DNA from: Variovorax paradoxus_P
GTDB lineage: Bacteria; Pseudomonadota; Gammaproteobacteria; Burkholderiales; Burkholderiaceae_C
Assembly: GCF_050627025.1 (NCBI RefSeq)
Contig: NZ_CP192472.1
Length of the DNA stretch: 64,000 nucleotides
Strand: one strand, 5' to 3'
Made by a program: the position numbers and the translations under genes. Positions 50,190 to 58,316 of the stretch are shown piece by piece; position 1 is the first letter of the stretch, and each line of letters begins with the position of its first letter. The notes under the pieces are model-generated. The model was not told where the DNA came from, ran no database searches, and saw only the letters and a list, made by a program, of their open reading frames with translations.

Positions 50190-50735
50190 ATGCCCACGCA
50201 AAGAGATATAGCCACCGCCGCCGCGGCCGAAGCCGCGCAGCCAAGCCCATTGCAGCCGCCATCCCTTGCGCTGCTCGACAAGTACAAGGGGCAGGAATTC
50301 GAATCGATCTATTCGACCGTCGTCACGGTGAGCGGCGGCGAAGCAGAACACGGACGGGCCTCGGGCGTGGCGCGCTCCGAAGACGGCAACCTGAACGTGC
50401 AGCTGCGGCTCCCCGCCGCCCTCGGCGGCAGTGGTGGCGGCACCAACCCGGAGCAGCTGTTCGCAGCGGCCTATGCCGCGTGCTTCCATGGGGCGTTGAA
50501 CCTGCTGGCGGCGAAAAAGAAGATTCCGGTTCACGACGCCAACGTTCAGATGTCCGTCGCTTTCGGGCGTGATCCGGTCGACGGGCTTTTCATGCTCACG
50601 GCCGATGTACGGATTCATTTACCCGATGTCGAGAAAAGCGTGGCCGAAGAACTGGTGCGGAGCACGGAACGGTTCTGCCCCTACGCAAAGATGGCGCGCA
50701 ACGGCATCACCAGCGTCGTGGCACTGGCGGCCTAG
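50190..50735 (+). CDS. ohr: Organic hydroperoxide resistance protein (Ohr)
   Basis: 181 residues, about 40 longer than typical Ohr because of an Ala/Pro-rich N-terminus. The core shows both catalytic cysteines: FAAAYAACFHGALNLLA (peroxidatic) and TERFCPYAKMARNG (resolving). Ohr reduces fatty-acid and other organic hydroperoxides using lipoylated proteins. In many proteobacteria it is under the MarR-type OhrR; no ohrR is adjacent here, in keeping with control as part of this operon. Confidence 0.93.
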   Translation: MPTQRDIATAAAAEAAQPSPLQPPSLALLDKYKGQEFESIYSTVVTVSGGEAEHGRASGVARSEDGNLNVQLRLPAALGGSGGGTNPEQLFAAAYAACFHGALNLLAAKKKIPVHDANVQMSVAFGRDPVDGLFMLTADVRIHLPDVEKSVAEELVRSTERFCPYAKMARNGITSVVALAA

Positions 50736-50797
50736 AAATCCCCACACCAGGGCCACGCTCCGTAGGCACCCCCTTCCCTGTGCAGAAAAAGCCTTTT

Positions 50798-52291
50798 ATG
50801 AGTGATTCATCCGATCCCCCCCGCAAGACGCCGCTGACCACCGCCTTCGGCGCCCCCGTGCCCGACAACCAGAACAGCCTTACGGCTGGCCCGCGCGGTC
50901 CGCTGCTGATGCAGGACGTATGGCTGATCGAGAAGCTCGCCAACCTGAACCGCGAGATCATTCCGGAGCGCCGCATGCACGCCAAGGGCTCCGGCGCTTT
51001 TGGCACCTTCACCGTCACGCATGACATCAGCCGGTTCACGCGCGCCAAGCTCTTCAGTGCCGTGGGCAAGAAGACCGAGATGTTCGCGCGCTTCACCACG
51101 GTGGCGGGCGAGCGCGGCGCGGCCGATGCCGAACGCGACATCCGCGGCTTCGCGCTGAAGTTCTACACGGAAGAAGGCAACTGGGACCTGGTGGGCAACA
51201 ACACGCCGGTCTTCTTCGTGCGCGATCCGCGCAAGTTCCCGGACCTCAACAAGGCGGTCAAGCGCGACCCCCGCACCAACCTGCGCAGCGCCACGAACAA
51301 TTGGGACTTCTGGACGCTGCTGCCCGAGGCGCTGCACCAGGTCACCATTGTGATGAGCGACCGCGGCATTCCGGCCAGCTATCGCCACATGCACGGCTTT
51401 GGCTCGCACACCTACAGCTTCGTCAATGCGCAGGACGAGCGCTTCTGGGTCAAGTTCCACTTCAGGACGCAGCAGGGCATCAGGAACCTCACGGATGCCG
51501 AGGCCGCGGCCATTGTGGGCAGCGACCGCGAAAGCCACCAGCGCGACCTGTTCGAGGCGATCGAGCGGGGTGACCTCCCCAGATGGACGCTGTACGTACA
51601 GGTGATGCCAGAGGCGGAGGCCGAGGCGCTGCCCTACCACCCCTTCGACCTCACCAAGGTGTGGCCCAAGAAGGACTACCCGCTGATCGAAGTGGGCGTG
51701 ATTGAGCTCAACCGAAACCCCGGAAACTTCTTTGCCGATGTGGAGCAAAGCGCGTTCGCGCCCAACAACCTGGTGCCCGGCATCGGCGTGTCGCCCGACA
51801 AGATGCTGCAGGCGCGCATGTTCGCCTACTCGGACGCACAGCGCTACCGCCTGGGCGTGAACCACCACCAGATCCCGGTGAACGCCGCGCGGTGCCCGGT
51901 GCACAGCAACCACCGAGACGGCACGATGCGTGTGGATGGCAACTACGGCGGCACGCCGCACTACGAGCCCAACAGCTTCGGCCAATGGCAGGAGCAGCCC
52001 GGCTACCGTGAGCCGCCGCTCAGGCTGCGCGGTGATGCGGACTTCTGGAACTTCCGCGAGGACGACGCGGACTACTACAAGCAGCCCGGCGACCTGTTCC
52101 GGCTGATGACGCCGGCGCAGCAGCAGGTTCTGTTCGACAACACCGCGCGCGCCATGGGCGATGCGCCGGAGTTCATCAAGCGCCGCCACATCGAGAACTG
52201 CGCAAAGGCGGATTCGGCGTATGGGGCGGGTGTGGCAGAGGCCCTGGATGCACGTGGGCAACCTAGATTGAAGACTTCTCTCTCGCGTTGA
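50798..52291 (+). CDS. Monofunctional haem catalase
   Basis: 497 residues, small-subunit catalase. Catalytic His in ERRMHAKGSGAFGTFTVTHD, Asn in the FFVRDPRKFPD/GNNTPVFFVRD region, proximal haem Tyr in MFAYSDAQRYRLGVNHHQIP. No signal peptide. ATG 50798 is chosen as in relatives; GTG 50780 is possible. Degrades hydrogen peroxide in the cytosol. Follows ohr by 62 bp and precedes an SDR gene by 15 bp, in the antioxidant operon. Confidence 0.94.
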   Translation: MSDSSDPPRKTPLTTAFGAPVPDNQNSLTAGPRGPLLMQDVWLIEKLANLNREIIPERRMHAKGSGAFGTFTVTHDISRFTRAKLFSAVGKKTEMFARFTTVAGERGAADAERDIRGFALKFYTEEGNWDLVGNNTPVFFVRDPRKFPDLNKAVKRDPRTNLRSATNNWDFWTLLPEALHQVTIVMSDRGIPASYRHMHGFGSHTYSFVNAQDERFWVKFHFRTQQGIRNLTDAEAAAIVGSDRESHQRDLFEAIERGDLPRWTLYVQVMPEAEAEALPYHPFDLTKVWPKKDYPLIEVGVIELNRNPGNFFADVEQSAFAPNNLVPGIGVSPDKMLQARMFAYSDAQRYRLGVNHHQIPVNAARCPVHSNHRDGTMRVDGNYGGTPHYEPNSFGQWQEQPGYREPPLRLRGDADFWNFREDDADYYKQPGDLFRLMTPAQQQVLFDNTARAMGDAPEFIKRRHIENCAKADSAYGAGVAEALDARGQPRLKTSLSR

Positions 52292-52306
52292 ACAAGGAAA
52301 AGAAAC

Positions 52307-53056
52307 ATGCAAAAACTCTCAGGCAAAGTGGCCGTGATCACCGGCGGCAACAGCGGCATTGGCCTGGCCTGCGCACAGGCTTTCGCGGTGGAAGGTGCCC
52401 GCGTCGTCATCGTGGGGCGCCGACAGGACGCCGTGGATACTGCGTTGGCAACCATCGGCCCGGACGCGATGGGCTTCGTCGGCGACGTGGCCGACCTGGC
52501 AATGCACGACCGCCTGCTCGCTGCGGTGAAGACGCGGTTCGGCGCCATCGACATTTATGTAGCGAACGCGGGAACGGCCATTCTCGAGCCGTCTTCTGCC
52601 GTTACCGTGGGCAACTACGACCTGCAGTTCGCCACCAACACACGTGCGGTGTTCTTCGGCGTGACCCGGGCACTGGCGCTCATGCGCGATGGGGGATCGG
52701 TCATCCTCACAAGTTCGATCGCCGGCAGCAAGGTGATGAACAACCACGCGGTCTACGCGGGCAGCAAAGCCGCCATCGAGGCCTTTGCTCGCAATTGGGC
52801 ACTCGAGCTGAAGGACCGTCGCATCCGGGTCAACGTGCTGAGCCCCGGCCCAGTGGACACGCCAATCCTCGCAAAGCTGGGCATCACGGAATCCGCACGG
52901 CCTGATTTCGACAAGAGCATGGCTGCAGCGATCCCGCTGGGTCGCTTGGGCCAGCCGAATGATCTGGCGCAAGCAGCGCTGTTCCTGGCGAGCGACGACA
53001 GCGTGTTCGTCACGGGCGTCAACCTGAAGGTCGATGGCGGTATGGCGCTGACCTGA
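52307..53056 (+). CDS. Short-chain dehydrogenase/reductase
   Basis: 249 residues, classical SDR: cofactor loop TGGNSGIG (about 12-19), NAGT (NAG motif), catalytic Ser in LTSSIAGSKV, YAGSK active site Tyr/Lys, and a C-terminal FVTGVNLKVDGGMALT. VGRRQDA at the end of strand 2 suggests NADP preference. Substrate unknown. Last gene of the antioxidant run. Confidence 0.93.
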   Translation: MQKLSGKVAVITGGNSGIGLACAQAFAVEGARVVIVGRRQDAVDTALATIGPDAMGFVGDVADLAMHDRLLAAVKTRFGAIDIYVANAGTAILEPSSAVTVGNYDLQFATNTRAVFFGVTRALALMRDGGSVILTSSIAGSKVMNNHAVYAGSKAAIEAFARNWALELKDRRIRVNVLSPGPVDTPILAKLGITESARPDFDKSMAAAIPLGRLGQPNDLAQAALFLASDDSVFVTGVNLKVDGGMALT

Positions 53057-53092
53057 AAGGCCGCACCGCATCTGCATCGCTGGCGCTGGTTG

Positions 53093-53365
53093 TCAGGCCT
53101 GAGCCACCGTGCGCGGAGAGAGAAATCCCTTCGCGTTAGCCAGATCGGGCCACGGAAGCACGGTTTCCCCGGAGACCAGCCACTTGCCGTCCGTGCGCCG
53201 AAGTCGCAGTTCATGGAGCGCCGGAAAAGGATCGCGGTGGCCTCGTCGCCCTACTCGTCGATGTGCAACGGTGTTGCGAGACGAAGGCATGAGAGGCTCC
53301 TTGGGCTGGGGTGCGACAAGCGACAAGAGCATCAGCGCAAGTGCCGGCATATCGGCCTGGCGCAC
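53093..53365 (-). CDS. Short hypothetical reading frame, possibly a gene remnant
   Basis: 90 codons (85 from ATG 53350). A hydrophobic N-terminus (MPALALMLLSLVAPQ) is followed by an Arg/His-rich stretch and HELRLRRTDGKWLVSGETVL. It is not recognised, and codon character is mixed. It lies in the otherwise empty interval 53057-53498, on the strand of the acyltransferase. It could be a decayed coding sequence; treat with caution. Confidence 0.3.
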   Translation of the reverse strand: MRQADMPALALMLLSLVAPQPKEPLMPSSRNTVAHRRVGRRGHRDPFPALHELRLRRTDGKWLVSGETVLPWPDLANAKGFLSPRTVAQA

Positions 53366-53498
53366 CGGCAGCGTTCATTCGTTGCGCCGTTCCTTGCGAT
53401 GGAAGCTCGAAGCCTTTCATCGTAGTTAGAGCGCCCCGACTTCGGAAGGTCCGCAGGAGGACGCGCGCTGGTTCCGTTTTGGCACCAATGCCGCGCGA

Positions 53499-54500
53499 TC
53501 ACGCGGTGCTGCGGACCTCCGGCCATGCTTTCTGGCGCCACCTCTTCAGCGGCATGTCCACCAGATGCAGGCAGATTGCCGCCATCGTGAACGAGAACGC
53601 AAGGGTCGCGCTCAGCGTGATCCACAGCGGCTGCGTATCGCGCAGCAGCAGCGCCAACGGGAAGTGCCAGAGATAGATGCCATAGGACAGCCTGCCGATG
53701 TAGACCATGGGACGCGAGGCGAGGAAGGTCGCTCTTCCGTGCTCTGCGGCATAGCAGATCAGTACGAAGGCCGACACCTCCGCCAACGTGATGCGGAGCG
53801 TGACCGCTTCGGTCTGGTTGCTCGTCGGCAGAGAAGGCAAGGCCAGGAGGACCAGCAGCACCATGCATGCGACGGCGAGCGCATGCTTGGATACCTTGAA
53901 ACGGATCAGTGCCGCAATCGCCCCTAGCAAGATGCCGCTCATTCGCGTGTCGAAGCGGAAATATGCCTGCGACCAGGTCCCGTCCATAGCCACGAAGTAC
54001 CGCCATGCACTCACGGCAACGAATGCAAATACCAGCCAGCCCACAGGATGCGGCGTGCGCAGAAAGAGCGGCAGGACGAGAGGCCACAGCAGGTAGAACT
54101 TTTCTTCCACGCCGAGGGACCATGTGTGGCCGATGGTGTAGGCCAGCTCCCAGAAAGCCAGCGCATAGTCGTAGACGTAGAGTGCGGCAAGAACGGCGGA
54201 CAGCCAGCGGTCGTCCGCCGGCCAGAGGATGGGGGCCAGCCCCACGTAGACCGCGATCATGAGCAGCAGCGTCGGGTACAAGCGCAACGCCCGGCGCGCG
54301 TAGAAGCGGCCGATCTCGATGCCGCCATGACGGTATTCCGCCGCCAGCAGCGAAGTGATGAGATAGCCTGAAAGAACGAAGAAGACGTCCAGCCCGACGA
54401 AGCCGCCGCGCGCACCGGGGAGTTCGCAGTGGAACAGGACCACCGCGAGGATGGACAGCGCGCGAACACCGTCAAGCGCCGGGTTGTAGGGCATGCGCAT
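53499..54500 (-). CDS. Membrane acyltransferase (acyltransferase-3/OafA family)
   Basis: 333 residues with about ten membrane segments. N-terminal MPYNPALDGVRALSILAVVL FHCE region carries the catalytic-site His (FHCE), followed by GGFVGLDVFFVLSGYLITSL and GHTWSLGVEEKFYLLWPLVL, all standard for acyltransferase-3 proteins. These O-acetylate or acylate sugars of surface polysaccharide or antibiotics. ATG 54500 lies 11 bp after the stop of the CocE-like gene; ATG 54494 also possible. Confidence 0.87.
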   Translation of the reverse strand: MRMPYNPALDGVRALSILAVVLFHCELPGARGGFVGLDVFFVLSGYLITSLLAAEYRHGGIEIGRFYARRALRLYPTLLLMIAVYVGLAPILWPADDRWLSAVLAALYVYDYALAFWELAYTIGHTWSLGVEEKFYLLWPLVLPLFLRTPHPVGWLVFAFVAVSAWRYFVAMDGTWSQAYFRFDTRMSGILLGAIAALIRFKVSKHALAVACMVLLVLLALPSLPTSNQTEAVTLRITLAEVSAFVLICYAAEHGRATFLASRPMVYIGRLSYGIYLWHFPLALLLRDTQPLWITLSATLAFSFTMAAICLHLVDMPLKRWRQKAWPEVRSTA

Positions 54501-54511
54501 CTGGCCGACGT

Positions 54512-56395
54512 TCAGCGGGTGGCCAGCGGATCCGGCCGGCACGGCTGCAGGATCGTCTCGCCGCACGCCGGGTAGCTTGCCGGCCCTTTGACGTCCTTCA
54601 GCACGCCGAGCCGCACCGCCGAGTCATACCTTGCGTTGTGCAGCACATGGATGCGCTGCTTCTGCGTGAAGGTATCGAACACCAGGCCGCCGGTCTGGGC
54701 GGGTGTGTCGATCCAGATTCGCAGCCGCGACCCGCTGCGGAAGTAATGGCCCATCTTGTGGATCTCGACTCTGGCGAGGACCGGCCGGCCCGGCAGCAAC
54801 GGCATGGGGTGCTCGGGCCGCTCGAGCCGAACGGGCAACAACGGGGTCGAGCGCGCGGTGTCCAGGGCGCGGTTCGACAAGCGCAGCCAGCCGCGCTGGA
54901 CATAGGTCTCTTGCCCGTCCGGCCGGAGTTCGGTCACGGTGACCTGCAGGTCTGCGTCGCCCGCGCCGGCCGTGACCCAGAGATCGGCGCTGCCAGGCCC
55001 GTAGACCATCAAGTCTTCACCCAGCGGCGGCGATGTGTAGGCGACGCCCGCGGTCTTCCAGTCACCAGGCAGCGGGCCCCAGAAGCTCCGTCCCGCAATG
55101 TCGTCGACGGCCACCCCCGCGCCGGGATAGTCGAAGCCGTCAGCGGCTCCGGAGCCAGGCGCATCGGCGAGCGTCTGGCCCGCCCCCAGGTGGAACGCCT
55201 TGACGGCCAGGTCGTCGCCGCGGATAGGTCCCCTCTGTACGACCCAGCGAGGCTTGGGAGAAACGCGCCGCTCCAGCGTATTTCCGCTTGCGTTTGCTTC
55301 GGCGGCTTCCATCCATACGGTGGTGTGCGGTGTATCGCGCTCGAATCCGTTGTTCTCGCCCTTGACGAAGCGGTCGAGAAAACGCACCGCAATCGCCTGG
55401 AAATCCGCAGCCAGGTACATGTCGTGGCGGCCGTTGGTCTGCACCGACCACAGCTTGGCCGGATCGAGCTTCGACTGGTAGTAGCCGCTGCGCGGCGTGA
55501 TGGCCTGGTCCTGGAACGCTTCGAGCGACAGCACGGGAACCTGCACGCGGTCGGCATGCGGAGCCAGGTCGAAGCTCTTCATGTGATCGTCCCGCAGGGG
55601 ATGCGCCAGGAACAGGTGCATCACGGAGTTCGTGTCTTCGGCCGCGAGGTTCTTCGGGATCTGCGCCAGGCAAGCAGCGTCGCCCTCTTCCTTCGCGGTC
55701 TGCGCGACGACCTTCTCCCAGTAGGCGCGCATGGAGCCTCGCAGCGGCGTGATGAACCCGGGCGCCGGCACGCCACCGGGCATCAAGGCATCGCGGAAGT
55801 CCGTCAACACCATGCCGGGCACGATCGCCCGAAGATGCGGCGGCCGGTGCTGCGCCGTCGCCAATTGGGAAGAGCCACCGTATGACCAGTTGACCATGCC
55901 GACCTTGGCGTCGGACCAGGCTTGCGAGGCCGCGAATTCGACGGCCTCGGCGCCGTGCCTTCCGAGTTGCGGCCGCGTGTACTCGAGCGGGCCGGTGGAG
56001 CATCCGCTGCCCGCGGCGTTGACGCCCATCACCGCATATCCGGCCTCGACGAGCCGCTTGTCGAGCTCCACCGACATCGATGTCTTGTACTGGAGATAGG
56101 GCGTGCCCCCGATCGAGCCGGCGTCATAGCCGTTGATGCTCAAGATGACAGGGAACCTGCCCGATGCCTTTGGCAAGAGCACGCTGTAGCGCAGCCTGGC
56201 GCCGTCGGACGTCGTGACATAGCCCGTGAGACGCTTCGCCCAGAACGGAGCGGCCGGTCCCTGCGCGGGGAAATCGAAAGGCCGCGACGCCGGCAGGCCT
56301 GTGTCGGGATCCAGCGGGGCATCCTGCCCATGCGCCGCGAGCGACGCGACGAACACCGTGGTGAACGTGATGGCGGCGGCGATGAACTTCTTCAT
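54512..56395 (-). CDS. Exported CocE/NonD family serine hydrolase
   Basis: 627 residues with signal peptide (MKKFIAAAITFTTVFVASLA). X-Pro dipeptidyl-peptidase-like alpha/beta hydrolase: SVLLPKASGRFPVILSINGY, GSGCSTGPLEY, nucleophile MVNWSYGGSSQLA, then NGRHDMYLA with the catalytic His candidate, and the C-terminal jelly-roll domain (SADLWVTAGAGDADLQVTVT, RLRIWIDTPAQTG). Members include cocaine esterase and glutaryl-7-ACA acylase; substrate unknown. Divergent to 56629, with the operator at 56514 between them. Confidence 0.88.
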   Translation of the reverse strand: MKKFIAAAITFTTVFVASLAAHGQDAPLDPDTGLPASRPFDFPAQGPAAPFWAKRLTGYVTTSDGARLRYSVLLPKASGRFPVILSINGYDAGSIGGTPYLQYKTSMSVELDKRLVEAGYAVMGVNAAGSGCSTGPLEYTRPQLGRHGAEAVEFAASQAWSDAKVGMVNWSYGGSSQLATAQHRPPHLRAIVPGMVLTDFRDALMPGGVPAPGFITPLRGSMRAYWEKVVAQTAKEEGDAACLAQIPKNLAAEDTNSVMHLFLAHPLRDDHMKSFDLAPHADRVQVPVLSLEAFQDQAITPRSGYYQSKLDPAKLWSVQTNGRHDMYLAADFQAIAVRFLDRFVKGENNGFERDTPHTTVWMEAAEANASGNTLERRVSPKPRWVVQRGPIRGDDLAVKAFHLGAGQTLADAPGSGAADGFDYPGAGVAVDDIAGRSFWGPLPGDWKTAGVAYTSPPLGEDLMVYGPGSADLWVTAGAGDADLQVTVTELRPDGQETYVQRGWLRLSNRALDTARSTPLLPVRLERPEHPMPLLPGRPVLARVEIHKMGHYFRSGSRLRIWIDTPAQTGGLVFDTFTQKQRIHVLHNARYDSAVRLGVLKDVKGPASYPACGETILQPCRPDPLATR

Positions 56396-56513
56396 GGTTC
56401 TTGTATTCGGGTGCTTGCTGAATCGGCGGGAGGGATGTTAGGGCATCGCTGCACTGTTGGGAGGGCGGAGCAAGACAACCTTGGCGCCAAAAAGTACATG
56501 CAGCCGCGAACCG

Positions 56514-56584
56514 ATTGATGCCCGTTGCTCAACACGGTGCAGCCCTGCGCGTGGCTAGTGGGCTACCCCGCACGAACCTACGAT
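56514..56584 (+). promoter_or_regulatory. LysR-type operator and promoter for the epoxide-hydrolase-like gene
   Basis: ATTGATG-N12-CACGGTG at 56514-56539 with CAA before the right half, then 38 nt to CTACGAT (56578-56584). Transcription would begin near 56591, about 40 nt before ATG 56629. Confidence 0.76.
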
Positions 56585-56628
56585 CGACGCGGCTTTCAAG
56601 ATTCACAAACACGCACGGAAAGATTCAG

Positions 56629-57699
56629 ATGACGGATTCAGCAACCCCAACCGGCATGAACGGTCCCGTGGACTTCGTGCGGCGCGGACTGCTGCGCGGC
56701 GCCGCGGCGGGTGCGGGCATCGTCGGACTGAATCTGGCGCTGGGTGGCCGGGTGGCATCCGCGCGGGGCATCGGGTCACCCGCCCTCGCCCAGACACGCT
56801 TGAAGAACGTCGATGCAGGTGTCCTGAACATCGCTTACTACGAAGCAGGTCCGGCGGATGGTCCCGCGGCGGTGCTGCTGCACGGGTTCCCGTACGACAT
56901 CGAGGCGTACGCGGAAGTCGCCCCTATCCTGACTGCTGCGGGCTGCCGGGTGATCGTCCCCTATCTGCGTGGCTTCGGCCCTACGCGCTTCCTGAATGCA
57001 GGCACGCTACGTTCGGGCGAGTTTGCGGCGTTCGGCGCGGATCTGCTGGCGCTGCTCGACGCATTGGCGTTGCCGCGCGCAGTGCTGGCGGGATATGACT
57101 GGGGCGGCAAGGCCGCCAGCGCTGTCGCCGCCCTCTGGCCCGAGCGGTGCGCGGGGTTGGTGTCGGGCAACGGCTATGCGTTTGCCGACCCGGCCGCGGC
57201 ATTGATTCCGGCAAAACCCGAAAGCGAAATTCCGCTCTGGTGGCAGTTCTACTTCCAGACCGAGAGAGGCCGCGCCGGCTACGCGAAGTACCGCCGCGAG
57301 TTCAACCGGCTTTTCTGGAAGCAATGGTCGCCGACCTGGCGTTTTGACGACGCGACCTTTGCCCGCACCGCCGCATCGTTCGACAACCCGGACCATGTCG
57401 ACGTCTCCATCCATTCGTTCCGCCATCGATTCGGCGCGGTCAAAGGAGACCCGGCCTACGCCGAGATCGATCGCAAGCTTGCGTCGCTACCCGCCATACC
57501 GGTGCGGACGGTGACACTGGACGGTGGCGATGACGGCGCCCATGGACCGACCGACGGTTCGGCGCAGGCGGCGAAGTTCACGGGGCCACGCACACACCGT
57601 GTGATACCGGGAGCGGGACACAACCTGCCTCAAGAAGCGCCGCGCGCTTTTGCAGATGCGGTGCTCGAGCTCGTTCGCGCGGGCGGTCGTGCGAATTGA
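56629..57699 (+). CDS. Exported alpha/beta hydrolase, epoxide hydrolase/dehalogenase type
   Basis: 356 residues with a Tat-like leader (RRGLLRGAAAGAGIVGLNLA). The hydrolase has an Asp nucleophile: AVLLHGFPYDIEAYAEVAP, YLRGFGPTRFL, elbow LAGYDWGGKAAS, and HNLPQEAPRAF histidine. An Asp in the elbow is typical of epoxide hydrolases and haloalkane dehalogenases, with the Tyr/Trp cap residues (WWQFYFQTERGRAGY). GGAAAG lies eight bases upstream. Exported forms are less usual than cytosolic ones. Alone behind its operator. Confidence 0.87.
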   Translation: MTDSATPTGMNGPVDFVRRGLLRGAAAGAGIVGLNLALGGRVASARGIGSPALAQTRLKNVDAGVLNIAYYEAGPADGPAAVLLHGFPYDIEAYAEVAPILTAAGCRVIVPYLRGFGPTRFLNAGTLRSGEFAAFGADLLALLDALALPRAVLAGYDWGGKAASAVAALWPERCAGLVSGNGYAFADPAAALIPAKPESEIPLWWQFYFQTERGRAGYAKYRREFNRLFWKQWSPTWRFDDATFARTAASFDNPDHVDVSIHSFRHRFGAVKGDPAYAEIDRKLASLPAIPVRTVTLDGGDDGAHGPTDGSAQAAKFTGPRTHRVIPGAGHNLPQEAPRAFADAVLELVRAGGRAN

Positions 57700-57945
57700 G
57701 CTTGCAAAACTCGGCGGCGGCCGCGCCCGCCTCCCGCTTGCGACTTCGCACGGCACGCGGAAGCTGCACTTGAAGAATACGTCGGCGCGCTAGCGCTCGA
57801 GCCCTCGACGAAAGCCACCGGATCGACGAGAAAGGTCCGGATGATCGGGGGAGAGGCGTGTGGTCTTGGGCGGGAGGGGGAAAACCTTGAGCTTCGACGA
57901 TCGCTCCCGGCCGTGTCGCTTGAACTCTGAGCGTTGCCCATGACG

Positions 57946-58008
57946 CCAACCTACGATAACCAAAGGCACGTAAACACCCTATTACCGTCGGTGGGTCTCG
58001 CTATCTCC
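57946..58008. repeat. Dispersed hairpin repeat, copy B
   Basis: Starts CCAACCTACGATAACC and matches copy A at 4956-5016 block by block, but the second arm (CACCCTATTACCGTCGG) is changed so the hairpin is weaker. It is 35 bp left of the IS66 fragment. The interval 57700-57945 shows no supportable gene. Confidence 0.5.
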
Positions 58009-58042
58009 TCATCTCACAAGAAGCATCTGCCCACGCAGGGTT

Positions 58043-58205
58043 AGACGAGCGGCCGCCGTCATGAGCCTGATCCACTCGGCCAAGCTCAACGGGCACTACC
58101 CGCGTGCCTACCTGCGCGACGTACCGACGAAGAGCTCCTGCCGCGTCGCTGGCGGCAGCGTTGGCCGCTGCACTCGTCGTCAAGGCGAATGGCCCGAACG
58201 CTTAC
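58043..58205 (+). mobile_element. IS66-family transposase C-terminal fragment
   Basis: Frame from 58043 reads AAAVMSLIHSAKLNGHYPRA, YLRDVPTKSS, then loses similarity and stops at 58210. The MSLIxSAKLNGxxPxAYLRDVxT segment is the C-terminal signature of the IS66 TnpC transposase. The right end GAACGCTTAC (58196-58205) matches the GTAAGCG-type IS66 terminal repeat. Everything upstream (tnpA, tnpB, most of tnpC) is missing. Confidence 0.72.
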
Positions 58206-58316
58206 GCTGAACGGACACCTCGCGATGAACTCCCTTGTTCGTGGGGAAGTAAGTCGACATCCACCAACCACGAGGAGCTGATACTTGGCAGTAAGAGCTT
58301 CGCCTGCGAATTCCCT

